64,000 nt of DNA from NCBI RefSeq assembly GCF_035989885.1, contig NZ_CP108518.1:7121001-7185000 (forward strand), written 5' to 3'. Below, piece by piece: positions 27,756 to 35,851 of the stretch (the stretch's first letter is position 1; every line of letters begins with the position of its first letter). Position numbers and translations under genes: made by a program. This stretch comes from Streptomyces sp. NBC_01232. Its GTDB lineage: Bacteria > Actinomycetota > Actinomycetes > Streptomycetales > Streptomycetaceae. The notes beneath the pieces were generated by a model that worked only from the letters and a program-made list of their open reading frames with translations, was not told where the DNA came from and searched no databases.

Positions 27756-29330
27756 TCAGAACCTGCCGGGGACGGACGGGAACGGCAGCGGCTTCGACGG
27801 CGCCGTCGATCCGCGCCGCTCGGCGGCGGCCGGCGGGTTCTGGCAGGTCACGTCCTGGGCGGGCAGACGGCCCGTGGACAGATACGCGTTGACCGGAGCG
27901 TTGGCGCAGGAGGTGGGGTCGACGAGGTACACGCCGTGGCCCTCACCGCCCGCCGCCAGCACCATCCGCGAACCCTTGAGGGCGCGGTGCAGGCCCTGGC
28001 CGCTGACGAGCGGGGTCTGGGAGTCCCACTCGTTCTGCACCGTCAGCACATCGGCCTTCTTGTGCATCGGCGTGGCCGCCTCGACCGGCCGGTCCCAGAA
28101 GGCGCACGGCTTGATGTTGGACGCGAAGTCCCCGTACAGCGGGTACTTGGCCTTGTCCTTCACCGCGTCCCGCTCGTACTGCTCGGAGTACCGCGGCCAG
28201 CTGCCGGTGTCCCCGCAGACCACCGCCCAGAACACGGCGGTGCCGTTGTCCGAGGCGGGCTCGGCCGCCGCACTGCCGGTCAGCAGCCGCTTGAGCTCCG
28301 GCAGGTCCGCGCCCGCGGGCAACGGCTTGCCCTCGGCCGCCGCCTTGAGGGCCACGACCATGGGGGTGGCCTGCGTCGGGTAGAAGAACGCTCCGCGCGC
28401 GGAGCGGATCATGTCCCCGTCGACCTTCATGCCGTCGAGCTCGATGGGCTCCTTGTCGGCGCGTGCCACCAGACCCCAGAACGTTTCCGACACGGCCTTC
28501 GGGCTGTCGCCCAGCCCGTACTCCGCCGAGCGCTCCGCCGCCCACTGCGTCCACCGCGCGAAGGCCGGCTCGGCCTCGGTGGCCCAGACCTGGATCATGC
28601 CGCGCCAGATTCGCTGCGGGTCCACACCGCTGTCGAGCACGAAGCGGTCCGTGCGGTCCGGGAACATCTGCGAGTACACCGCGCCGAGGTAGGTCCCGTA
28701 CGAGTAGCCGATGTACGAGAGCTTGCGCTCGCCCAGGACCGCACGGATCGTGTCCATGTCCCGGGCCGTGTTGCGCGTGGTGATGTGCGGCAGAACCGAA
28801 CCGGCCTTCTCACGGCACTTGTCGGCGACGGTGCGCGCCCACGTCACGTCGGAACCGAAGGTCTCCGGACGGTAGGCGCGGTCGAAGTTCTGCTCGGTGT
28901 CGCTCAGTCCGCAGCTGATCGGGCTGCTGGCGCCCACCCCGCGCGGGTCGAAGCCGATGAGGTCGTACTTCTCCCGTACGTCCTTGGGCATCGCATCGTT
29001 CATGAGCAGCGGCAGGTCGAGACCGGAACCGCCCGGGCCGCCGGGGTTGAGCAGCATCGCGCCGTGCCGCTTGCCCGGGTTCTCGCTCTTGATCCGGGAT
29101 ATGGCGAGGTCGATGGTGCGCCCGTCGGGACGCCGGTAGTCGAGCGGGACCTTGAGCGTCGCGCACTCGTACGAGGCCGGCTGCTCGGGGCTGCAGCGGT
29201 GCCAGGCGGGTTTCTGCCGCAGGTGGTCCGCGGCCGGGGCGGCGGAGGCCTGCGTCGCGGAGAGCAGGGGCACGGTGGTCGCGATGAGTCCGGCGGCGGC
29301 GAGCAGCGGTGCGAAGCGTTTCAGGCGCAC
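27756..29330 (-). CDS. Secreted alpha/beta-hydrolase, tripeptidyl aminopeptidase-like
   Basis: A 524-residue secreted hydrolase related to the Streptomyces mycelium-associated tripeptidyl aminopeptidases (Slp/Tap type, peptidase family S33). A signal peptide (~1-34) precedes the oxyanion motif NPGGPGGSG. The nucleophile is Ser210 in GYSYG, with the acid Asp436 (EWDSQTP) and His465 (GEGHGVY). A C-terminal TAP-like region carries the last two. GTG 29330 has GAAAGGA upstream, and upstream in-frame codons lack signal character. It is likely to cleave tripeptides from extracellular proteins. Confidence 0.9.
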   Translation of the reverse strand: MRLKRFAPLLAAAGLIATTVPLLSATQASAAPAADHLRQKPAWHRCSPEQPASYECATLKVPLDYRRPDGRTIDLAISRIKSENPGKRHGAMLLNPGGPGGSGLDLPLLMNDAMPKDVREKYDLIGFDPRGVGASSPISCGLSDTEQNFDRAYRPETFGSDVTWARTVADKCREKAGSVLPHITTRNTARDMDTIRAVLGERKLSYIGYSYGTYLGAVYSQMFPDRTDRFVLDSGVDPQRIWRGMIQVWATEAEPAFARWTQWAAERSAEYGLGDSPKAVSETFWGLVARADKEPIELDGMKVDGDMIRSARGAFFYPTQATPMVVALKAAAEGKPLPAGADLPELKRLLTGSAAAEPASDNGTAVFWAVVCGDTGSWPRYSEQYERDAVKDKAKYPLYGDFASNIKPCAFWDRPVEAATPMHKKADVLTVQNEWDSQTPLVSGQGLHRALKGSRMVLAAGGEGHGVYLVDPTSCANAPVNAYLSTGRLPAQDVTCQNPPAAAERRGSTAPSKPLPFPSVPGRF

Positions 29331-29466
29331 TGAGCCGTTCCTTTCGGTGAAGTCGCTTACGCGTCCACCTTGTTGCACCTGAAGCCCGGCCGAATCATCC
29401 CGAAGGGTCGTGCTCTGTGCTCCTCACGAACGAGCCGACAACAGGACAGGTGGCCGACACGCCGCA

Positions 29467-29497
29467 GTCGGCCCCCGGTGGTGCACCGGGGGCCGAC
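29467..29497 (-). terminator. Hairpin terminator
   Basis: A perfect 13-bp stem (29467-29479 with 29485-29497, 5-nt loop) lies 23 nt past the stop of the lipoprotein gene that ends at 29520. Confidence 0.7.
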
Positions 29498-29519
29498 GTG
29501 TGCGGGTGGTCCGGGAGCC

Positions 29520-29987
29520 TCAGTGGCTCCCACCGTGCTCTTCACCGGATTCCAGGGTGCCGCCGAGCCGTCCGCGCAGTGCCGTCAGGGCCTCCGCGGT
29601 CGGCGCGGTGACGACCCATCGGTCCCCGACCAGGTAAGTGCCGCCGTACATCCGGGCCTCGGTCAGCCAGGAATGCAGTCCCTGCTCCGCGGCGAAGGTG
29701 ACCATGCGGTAGACGACCTGCCCGGCCTCACAGCCGCCCTGGCGCAGTTCCTCGGCCTCCACGTTCACTTCGGCCGTGCAGCCGATGGCCGTGGCGATCT
29801 CCTCGAGGGACTTTCCGGGCGTCTTCGGCGCGGACTTGTCCGCCCCCGCCGAGGTGTGGTGCGTCTCCGCCTTCGCCTTCGCGGTGCAGCCGACGCACAG
29901 CAGCGCGGCGATGCACACCGCGGCGACGGCCGGAAGCGACGGGCGGATCCGCCGGGCGCGGCCCGTGCGGCGGTCGGTGGACGGCAT
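29520..29987 (-). CDS. Small lipoprotein of unknown function
   Basis: A 155-residue predicted lipoprotein. Basic start (MPSTDRRTGRARRIR), hydrophobic core and lipobox LCVGC near residue 34. The mature part is polar with two further cysteines (IGCTAEV, GGCEAGQ) that could form a disulfide, and ends in GEEHGGSH. It is not a family I recognise; homologues may be annotated only as lipoproteins. It lies downstream of the secreted-repeat lipoprotein on the same strand with ~100 bp between, so cotranscription is possible. Confidence 0.65.
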   Translation of the reverse strand: MPSTDRRTGRARRIRPSLPAVAAVCIAALLCVGCTAKAKAETHHTSAGADKSAPKTPGKSLEEIATAIGCTAEVNVEAEELRQGGCEAGQVVYRMVTFAAEQGLHSWLTEARMYGGTYLVGDRWVVTAPTAEALTALRGRLGGTLESGEEHGGSH

Positions 29988-30090
29988 GGCGACCTCTCTG
30001 GCTGATGGGGGAGGGGCCGTGGCGCCCGGGTGGGGAGGTACCCGGGCACCACGCGTTTCGGGGGGAGGACCGGTGCGCCGCAGGGGGGAC

Positions 30091-31098
30091 CTAGCCGACG
30101 ACCTTCGCCTTCTTTCCCTTGTCGGTGATGGCGAACCAGAGGCCCTTGTTGTTGTGTCCGGTGGTGTCACCGGGTTCCTTGTCCCCGGTGAACGAATAAA
30201 CCGGCCAGCAGTCGATGGTCAATTGCTCGGTACCGTCGGGCCGCTTGACCTTTCCGATCAATTCGGGGGCGATTCCGTTTACCTTGTCCTTGTCGACCGG
30301 CTTGGCGGGCTTCCAGGTGTCGGTGCAGGCGTCCACACAGCCGATCTTCATCGGCCAGGCGCTGTCCTTGTCGAACCGGTAGAGCGTCTTGCCGTCCGCG
30401 TCCTCGACGAGGGTTCCGAGTTCCGCGTTCTGTACGGCGTTCAGTTCGCCGCCCTTCGCCGCGGCGTCCGTCTGCTCCTCCTCCTTCTCCTCCTTCTCCG
30501 CCCCGGCGTCCGCGCCCTTGGCCGCACCGGCCGGCTTGCCGCCGGGCCCCAGCACGTGCCAGGTTCCGCCGACGCCCTCGCCGAGCGCGTCGCCCGCCTT
30601 GGCGTCCTTGGCGTAGCGGTAAACGGGCCACCCCGCGATGGTGAGCTGCTTGGTGCCGTCCGCCCGGTCGACGGAGCCGAGGAGTGCCTCGTCGATCCCC
30701 GCGCTGACCGAGGCGCCCTCCGCGGCGACCGCGGGCCACGCCGCGGCGCAGTCCCCCTCGCAGTTGGACTTGGGGGGCTTGGGGGTGTCCTTGTCGAAGC
30801 GGTAGAGCGTGAAGCCCTCGCTGTCGGTGACTCCGGCGCCCAGGCCCTGGACCTCGCTCACCTTCAGCTGTCCGGCCGGGCCGGTCTTGCCGGCCTGGCC
30901 CACGGGGACCGCGCCCGAACCGCTTCCGGCGCCGCCGCCGTATACGTCGCCGTAGGGGGATCCGACCTGTTTGCTGTCCCCCACCGGCTGGACCGTGTTT
31001 CCCTTTCCCCCGTAATTGTCCGAGCTTCCGCATGCGGCCGTCATCATCAGTACCGCGACCGCCGACCCGGCGAATATCTCACGACGCATTCTCTTCAC
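30091..31098 (-). CDS. Secreted-repeat lipoprotein (SCO0930-like)
   Basis: A 335-residue lipoprotein with lipobox MTAAC and a Gly-rich linker. At least two regions carry the 'secreted repeat' (PF03640-type) pattern. The clearest are the paired LYRFDKD...CEGDCAAAWP and LYRFDKD...CVDACTDTWKP, each with two cysteines and a Trp; further copies with WPVYRYAKD and WPVYSFTGD follow. A charged low-complexity linker (Glu/Lys-rich) separates the halves. GTG 31098 has GAAGGAGAG upstream. Family members are cell-surface proteins, some proposed to take part in redox chemistry; the neighbouring cytochrome-like and flavoprotein genes fit that idea. Confidence 0.85.
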   Translation of the reverse strand: MKRMRREIFAGSAVAVLMMTAACGSSDNYGGKGNTVQPVGDSKQVGSPYGDVYGGGAGSGSGAVPVGQAGKTGPAGQLKVSEVQGLGAGVTDSEGFTLYRFDKDTPKPPKSNCEGDCAAAWPAVAAEGASVSAGIDEALLGSVDRADGTKQLTIAGWPVYRYAKDAKAGDALGEGVGGTWHVLGPGGKPAGAAKGADAGAEKEEKEEEQTDAAAKGGELNAVQNAELGTLVEDADGKTLYRFDKDSAWPMKIGCVDACTDTWKPAKPVDKDKVNGIAPELIGKVKRPDGTEQLTIDCWPVYSFTGDKEPGDTTGHNNKGLWFAITDKGKKAKVVG

Positions 31099-31225
31099 GA
31101 TCTCTCCTTCAGGTTCGGTTCCGCGTTTCCTTGCCCCCGGTAATTGATACGGGGCCCGCAGCGGCGGAAGCGGATATCCATGCGAATTTGTCAGATCGCG
31201 CCAAGATTGAACCCGGGGTATTGGT

Positions 31226-32677
31226 TCAGTCCTGGATGCGCAGTGCGAGGGCCGGGCAGCGCCGCACGGCGCGCTGCGCCTTCTGCCGCAGCTGCGCCGG
31301 TACGGGCATGGACGCCTGGGCGGGGAAGCCGTCCAGGTCGAGCCGCACCACGTCGGGCAGGACGTCCACGCACAGCCCGTGCCCCTTGCAGAGCGTCCAG
31401 TCGACCACCAGCCGTTCCGGACTCACCTCGTCCTCGGGCAGCGGAAGGGCGCCCAGCACCCGCCTGCCGCAGCCGCTGCCGAGCGCGTGGTCCCGGAACT
31501 CGTCCGGGAAGGTCCTGAGTGCCGAGGCGACGAAGGCCGAGGTGCCGTCGGGATGGCTGCACGCGCCGCGCTTCAGCACCGCCTTCATCCGCAGCTCCAG
31601 CATTTCGAGGGCGGGTCTGCCCCCGCCCCGGATGGCGTCGTCCAGTACGTCGGCTATGGCGGGCAGCCCCCGTACGCAGGGGCCGCACTGGCCGGCCGAC
31701 TCCTTCGCCATCCAGCGGGTCACCCGTGCCACTTCGCCGGCCGGGCAGGTGTCCATCGGCAGGGGCAGCACCGCCCCCGCCCCAAGCCGCGCGCCGAGCC
31801 GGTCGAGCGACTCGCGTGACACCTCGGCGGCGCGCGCGGACGCGGGGTCGAGCCACTTGCCGTGATAGCCGCCGACCAGGACGCCCTGGCCCGGATCGGT
31901 GCCGCACAGTTCCAGGATGTAGGAGAGCGCGGCCCCGCTCGGCGTCTCGACGACCGTGGAGCCGGCGACGGTGAGCAGCACGGTGCCCGGCTCGCTGGGC
32001 AGGCCGGTCGTACGGTAGTCCAGCGCGCCGAGCCGGGCGGCGACGGCGAGCTGGGCAAAGGTCTCGGTGTTGGAGAACAGGGTGGGAAGGCCGTTCAGAC
32101 CCCGGTCACTGGTGCGCACCTTCTGTCCCGAAGGCAGCGTCGGGCCGCCGTTCAGGCCGTTCACGTGCGCCGTTCCCTCTCCGGTGACGAAGCGCTCGGG
32201 CAGCCGCGTGATCTGCACCCGACGCCCGGCCGGGCCGCGTTCCGCCACGGCCTCCCGCAGCGACTGCTCCACGTCCCCCCGGGTGACGCCCACCACGACG
32301 TCCTCGGAGTTCAGCGCGGCGGCGGCCAACAGGGCCCCGTCGAGGACCAGGTGGGGAGCGTGCAGGAGCAGCGCCGTGTCCTTGAGGCAGCTGGGCTCGC
32401 CCTCACTGCCGTTGACGACGACCGCGGTCTGCCCGGTCCCGGCGCGTGCCGATCGCATGACGGCACGCACCTTCTTCGCGAAGGGGAAGCCGGCTCCGCC
32501 GCGGCCGCGCAAGTCGATGTTGTCCGCGAGGTCGACGAGTTCGTCCGGCCGGTAGCGCGGCAGCGAGCCGTGTGTCGTCAGATGGGCCACGCGGTCGAGC
32601 CGCGCGGCCTGGTCGAGTCCGGCGAGGAGCCGGGGGGCGCCCACGCAGCCGAGGCTGGGGCGCGTGTCGTTGCTCAC
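31226..32677 (-). CDS. NuoF-like flavoprotein fused to a ferredoxin domain
   Basis: A 483-residue protein related to the NADH-binding subunit of complex I (NuoF) and its hydrogenase/formate dehydrogenase relatives. The FMN/NADH loop RGRGGAGFPFAKK, then VVNGSEGEPSC, an SLBB-like part and the cluster motif ESAGQCGPCVRG are present. The first cluster cysteine is replaced by Ala328; Cys331, Cys334 and Cys373 remain. A C-terminal ferredoxin (LCKGHGLC...RRCPAL, three Cys, probably 3Fe-4S type) is fused. GTG 32677 overlaps the stop of the membrane cytochrome gene (GTGA); GTG 32683 is an alternative. The pair probably moves electrons to the membrane. Confidence 0.85.
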   Translation of the reverse strand: MSNDTRPSLGCVGAPRLLAGLDQAARLDRVAHLTTHGSLPRYRPDELVDLADNIDLRGRGGAGFPFAKKVRAVMRSARAGTGQTAVVVNGSEGEPSCLKDTALLLHAPHLVLDGALLAAAALNSEDVVVGVTRGDVEQSLREAVAERGPAGRRVQITRLPERFVTGEGTAHVNGLNGGPTLPSGQKVRTSDRGLNGLPTLFSNTETFAQLAVAARLGALDYRTTGLPSEPGTVLLTVAGSTVVETPSGAALSYILELCGTDPGQGVLVGGYHGKWLDPASARAAEVSRESLDRLGARLGAGAVLPLPMDTCPAGEVARVTRWMAKESAGQCGPCVRGLPAIADVLDDAIRGGGRPALEMLELRMKAVLKRGACSHPDGTSAFVASALRTFPDEFRDHALGSGCGRRVLGALPLPEDEVSPERLVVDWTLCKGHGLCVDVLPDVVRLDLDGFPAQASMPVPAQLRQKAQRAVRRCPALALRIQD

Positions 32678-33633
32678 ATCCACTGCTCTCGGCTGATGAG
32701 CGTCTCGGCGTCCGCAGTACTGCCGGCCCGGCTCGGTGCGTACACGGCGGTACGCGGCGGCTGTTCGGGCAGGGGCGGCAGGAGGGGTCCCGCGGACCCC
32801 GCTGTGACCGCCGCGGCCGGCCGCGAACCCCGCCGCGGCCGGGGAACGGTGGCCTTGAAGGGCGTCTGCGGCACGGGCTGGGGAACGGGCGGCCGTGAGG
32901 CCGCGTCACTTATCCGCATCCTGACGCGCAGCACGAGCACCCCCGCGATACCGAGGAGGCACAGTCCGTACGCCACGGTCACCCAGGTGTCGGCGGCGCG
33001 GCCCGACTTCAGTCCGTGTACCAGTGAGGCGCCCCACGCCGGATAGGCGCCGAAGTGCAGGGCACGCCACAACAGCGAGCGCCGCTTGGCGGCGAACACA
33101 CTGCGGGTCGCACCCGAGATGGCCACCGCAAGGAAGAGGTAGCCCGCGAGGGAGCCGAGCCCGACCAGAACGGGCCGGGCGTCGTCCGTGAACGGCACCA
33201 TCGCGGAAGCCGCCGTCGTCCGTTGTTCCGCGACCTTGACCCAGATGTGCAGGGCCAGGAAGCCGAGGCCCGACACGGCGAGGCCGCGGTGCGCCCCCTG
33301 GGCGAGCAGCCGGTGGCCCGAACCCAGGATCACCCGGTCGGTCGCGGCCAGTCCCCAAAGGACGGTGGCGGTGAGAGAGACGAGCGATATGACGCCCGCC
33401 CCGAAGTCGAGAAAGTCCCAAAGCTGGGTGAGGGCGCCCGCGCGGGCAGCCACGGTGATGGCCACGATGGCCGCGCCCACGGCGCAGAGCACGCCGGGGC
33501 TCAGCCTTCCGGCCTTGGGCAGGAGGGAGGGCCGTCGCAGGGCCCTCCTTCCGGCCGTCGGAGCCGCTGCCGCGTGACGGCTTCTGCGGCGGGCTCTGTG
33601 TGAGCTGGGCATGTGAGGCTGGGGCAGGGGCAT
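32674..33633 (-). CDS. Ferric-reductase-like / cytochrome b-type membrane protein
   Basis: A 319-residue integral membrane protein with about six helices between residues ~45 and 240. It carries a bis-heme pattern of paired histidines: His115/His129 and His193/His206, with His107 nearby. This is the ferric reductase-like transmembrane arrangement, but without the FAD/NADPH cytoplasmic domain. That role could be filled by the flavoprotein gene it overlaps by 4 bp. The C-terminal ~75 residues are a Pro/Arg-rich cytoplasmic tail. ATG 33633 follows AGGAGAAC; the long upstream open frame is discounted. Confidence 0.8.
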   Translation of the reverse strand: MPLPQPHMPSSHRARRRSRHAAAAPTAGRRALRRPSLLPKAGRLSPGVLCAVGAAIVAITVAARAGALTQLWDFLDFGAGVISLVSLTATVLWGLAATDRVILGSGHRLLAQGAHRGLAVSGLGFLALHIWVKVAEQRTTAASAMVPFTDDARPVLVGLGSLAGYLFLAVAISGATRSVFAAKRRSLLWRALHFGAYPAWGASLVHGLKSGRAADTWVTVAYGLCLLGIAGVLVLRVRMRISDAASRPPVPQPVPQTPFKATVPRPRRGSRPAAAVTAGSAGPLLPPLPEQPPRTAVYAPSRAGSTADAETLISREQWM

Positions 33634-33769
33634 CCAGTTCTCCTGTGCGCCTGGGCTCCGAGCACTCCACCTGGCGCTCGGCACCCGGGGGTTGTTGTCG
33701 TCTGTGCCCGGCAGCGCTGTGAAACTCCGCGCCGGCCGAGGGAACTTGGGGCCGGAGTGCAGCAGCATC

Positions 33770-33814
33770 GTGGAGCTGCACAGCAGCTCCACAGGATTTA
33801 TCGAAACGTGATAA
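33770..33814. promoter_or_regulatory. Two inverted repeats in divergent promoter region
   Basis: The 33634-34087 spacer separates the cytochrome operon from the PucR-like gene. It holds a perfect 9-bp inverted repeat (33770-33778 with 33784-33792) and a second dyad, TTATC-7nt-GATAA (33798-33814), in the most AT-rich part. They are candidate operators for the divergent pair; no gene is seen in the spacer. Confidence 0.4.
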
Positions 33815-34087
33815 TTTCTCGCACCGCGTCTCCTGTGCATCGAACAACACCGGAAGATTCCCCTCCAGCGGAGGTTGCGACAGGCCACCGCGCCGCCAGC
33901 CACCTACGCGTCCCCGACGGTAAAAACAAAGCAAAAGAACGGGACCGTAAGTGGTCGGACCTCTCCAGGAGGGAGTACGAGGGCCGCAACTCTCGTGTCA
34001 GACAAGGAAGTTGGCATGGGACGCAACCTCGGCGGGCTTGTCGCTCTTCCCCGGACAAGCCTCACCCCGGCACGAACGAGGAAAACG

Positions 34088-35383
34088 ATGTGTGAACTTC
34101 TGAACCGCATCTGGTCCCGCCCACGCGGCGAGTGGACGCGCGTCCTGCGCAGGGAACTCCCCGCACTGGCCGCCGAGATAGTGGAGGAGCTTCTGCATGG
34201 AATTCCGGAATTTTCCGCACTTATCGATGACAACGATGCCATTGATGACGAGTTGTTCCGGCAGCGGGTGGAAGAGGCACTCCTCACCGTCCTCGGCTAC
34301 CAGGAACAGCCCCGGGAACAAGCACCGGACGAGCACGATGAACGGGCCGAGAGCGAGGACGAGATCGAGAACCACGTCAAGGTCGAGAACAAGTTCCGGA
34401 AGAAGACCGGGCGCGCGATCGAGCACGAGATCGGGCACGAGATCGCGGCCATGGAGGAGTGCGAGGTCACGCACGAGGGCCGGCACGAGGGCCTCCGCGA
34501 AGCCCGCAACGGCGGTATCCGCGAGGTTCGGCACGAGGGCCTCCGCGAGGTTCGGCACGAGTCCCGCCGCGAAGGCGCCCGCGGAAGCGACCGGGCGCGG
34601 CAGGAACTCTTCAAGACCCTCACCGATGACAGGGCCGCGTCCGACATGTCCCTCAGCGAGCTCGCGGAGGCGGCCGACTGGCCCCTCCCGCCGGCCGTGC
34701 GGGCGATCGTGCCGGCCACGCCCGGCGAGACCCAGCAGCTCGCCGCCGTACTGGACCACTCCTTGGTCGGCATGTTCGCGGGCCGTCCGTGCCTGCTCGT
34801 CCCCAGCCCCGACCCGGACACCCGCGGCCCGCTGGAACACGTGCTGCGCGGCCGGTTCGCGGCCATCGGTCACGCGGTCCCGCTCCGCGACACCGCCTCT
34901 TCATTGCGCTGGGCGCTGCGCCTGTCGGCACTGACGCCCGCCCGCCCGGGTCTGGAGGCACGGGCCGTCTTCGTCGACGACCACCTCTCCACCCTGTTGC
35001 TTCTCCAGGACGAGCCGCTGGCCCACGCACTCGCCGCCCGATGGCTGCGTCCGCTGGCCGATCTGACCCCCCGGCAGAGTGAGCGGCTGGAGGTGACGCT
35101 GCTCGCCTGGCTCGAGGGCGGCGGGGCCCCGGAGGCCGCGAAGGCGCTGAGCGTTCATCCGCAGACCGTGCGGTACCGCATGCGCCAGCTGGAGAAGCTC
35201 TTCGGGACCGGCCTGCGGGACCCCCGTACCCGCTTCGAGCTCGAAATGGCCCTGCGCAGCCGCCGGCTGATGGCGCAGGTGCGGCGTCAGCACTCGCGGG
35301 TGGGCCGCAGGGCCGCCCGTGTCATCCAGGCCGACTTCACCCCCTTGGTCGTCGGCCGGATGGCGCGCGTCAACGGCCTCTGA
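34088..35383 (+). CDS. PucR-type helix-turn-helix regulator with internal repeat region
   Basis: A 431-residue regulator. The C-terminus has the PucR/CdaR-type HTH (EAAKALSVHPQTVRYRMRQLEKLFG, ~345-375). The N-terminus (MCELLNRIWSRPRGEW) precedes a helical part. Residues ~100-165 are highly charged and repetitive (units like REVRHEGL), built from a 24-bp DNA repeat. No known ligand domain is recognised in the middle. ATG 34088 has GAGGAAAAC; ATG 34016 with AAGGAAG is a credible alternative adding 24 residues. A 26-bp perfect hairpin closes the gene. Confidence 0.75.
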   Translation: MCELLNRIWSRPRGEWTRVLRRELPALAAEIVEELLHGIPEFSALIDDNDAIDDELFRQRVEEALLTVLGYQEQPREQAPDEHDERAESEDEIENHVKVENKFRKKTGRAIEHEIGHEIAAMEECEVTHEGRHEGLREARNGGIREVRHEGLREVRHESRREGARGSDRARQELFKTLTDDRAASDMSLSELAEAADWPLPPAVRAIVPATPGETQQLAAVLDHSLVGMFAGRPCLLVPSPDPDTRGPLEHVLRGRFAAIGHAVPLRDTASSLRWALRLSALTPARPGLEARAVFVDDHLSTLLLLQDEPLAHALAARWLRPLADLTPRQSERLEVTLLAWLEGGGAPEAAKALSVHPQTVRYRMRQLEKLFGTGLRDPRTRFELEMALRSRRLMAQVRRQHSRVGRRAARVIQADFTPLVVGRMARVNGL

Positions 35384-35390
35384 CCCGCAG

Positions 35391-35445
35391 CGCAACGCAG
35401 TCCGGCCCGGCCCCGAGATTCGGGGCCGGGCCGGACTGCGTTGCG
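35391..35445 (+). terminator. Very strong terminator, perfect 26-bp stem
   Basis: The arms 35391-35416 and 35420-35445 are perfectly complementary with a 3-nt loop, starting 7 nt after the regulator stop. No T-tail. Confidence 0.8.
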
Positions 35446-35546
35446 GTTGTGCTGCTCTGCTTCGCACGGTGCAGAGGCCGTCCCGCTCGTTCATCGGCCG
35501 GAGGCCGTCACACCATCACGCCATTGCGCCGGCTTCGTCGTGTCTC

Positions 35547-35630
35547 CTGCGTCCCACGAACCTCACCAGGCTTGCGGCATCACTCACGCGTACATCTCAT
35601 CAAGTCTGCTGCGTCCCACGGACCTCATCA
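35547..35630. repeat. Imperfect direct repeats in intergenic region
   Basis: A 22-bp sequence starting CTGCGTCCCACG occurs at 35547-35568 and 35609-35630 with 2 differences and a 62-bp period. Related fragments (ATCACGCC, CTCACGCGTA) are scattered from 35510 to 35680. Nothing coding is apparent between 35446 and 35851. Confidence 0.45.
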
Positions 35631-35697
35631 CGCCGGCCTCGTCACGCGTATGTCCTTGCCGTACCATCACGCCCACGTCGTCGCCGTACAGAACGAC

Positions 35698-35772
35698 GTG
35701 TACGCCGCCGGGGCGTTCGGCGGCGTACACGCACGTGCGGTGTTGGCCCGAAGTCGGCTTCGGACCAACACC
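35698..35772 (-). terminator. Tandem hairpins downstream of DUF1996 gene
   Basis: Two consecutive hairpins are present. One is a perfect 12-bp stem (35698-35709 with 35719-35730). The other is a 15-bp stem with one mismatch and a 4-nt loop (35739-35772). They lie 80-150 nt past the stop of the minus-strand gene ending at 35852 and probably terminate it. Confidence 0.6.
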
Positions 35773-35851
35773 TTTCCCGGGCGGACGCGGTGGTGGAGGA
35801 CGGGAGCGTCCGGCCCGGGAGTGGAGGGGGTGTCCCCGCCGCCGTGGGGGA

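Noticed and set aside
35510..35680. Short repeated fragments as a CRISPR array
   Set aside because: Repeats are few, imperfect and irregularly spaced, and no cas genes are nearby.
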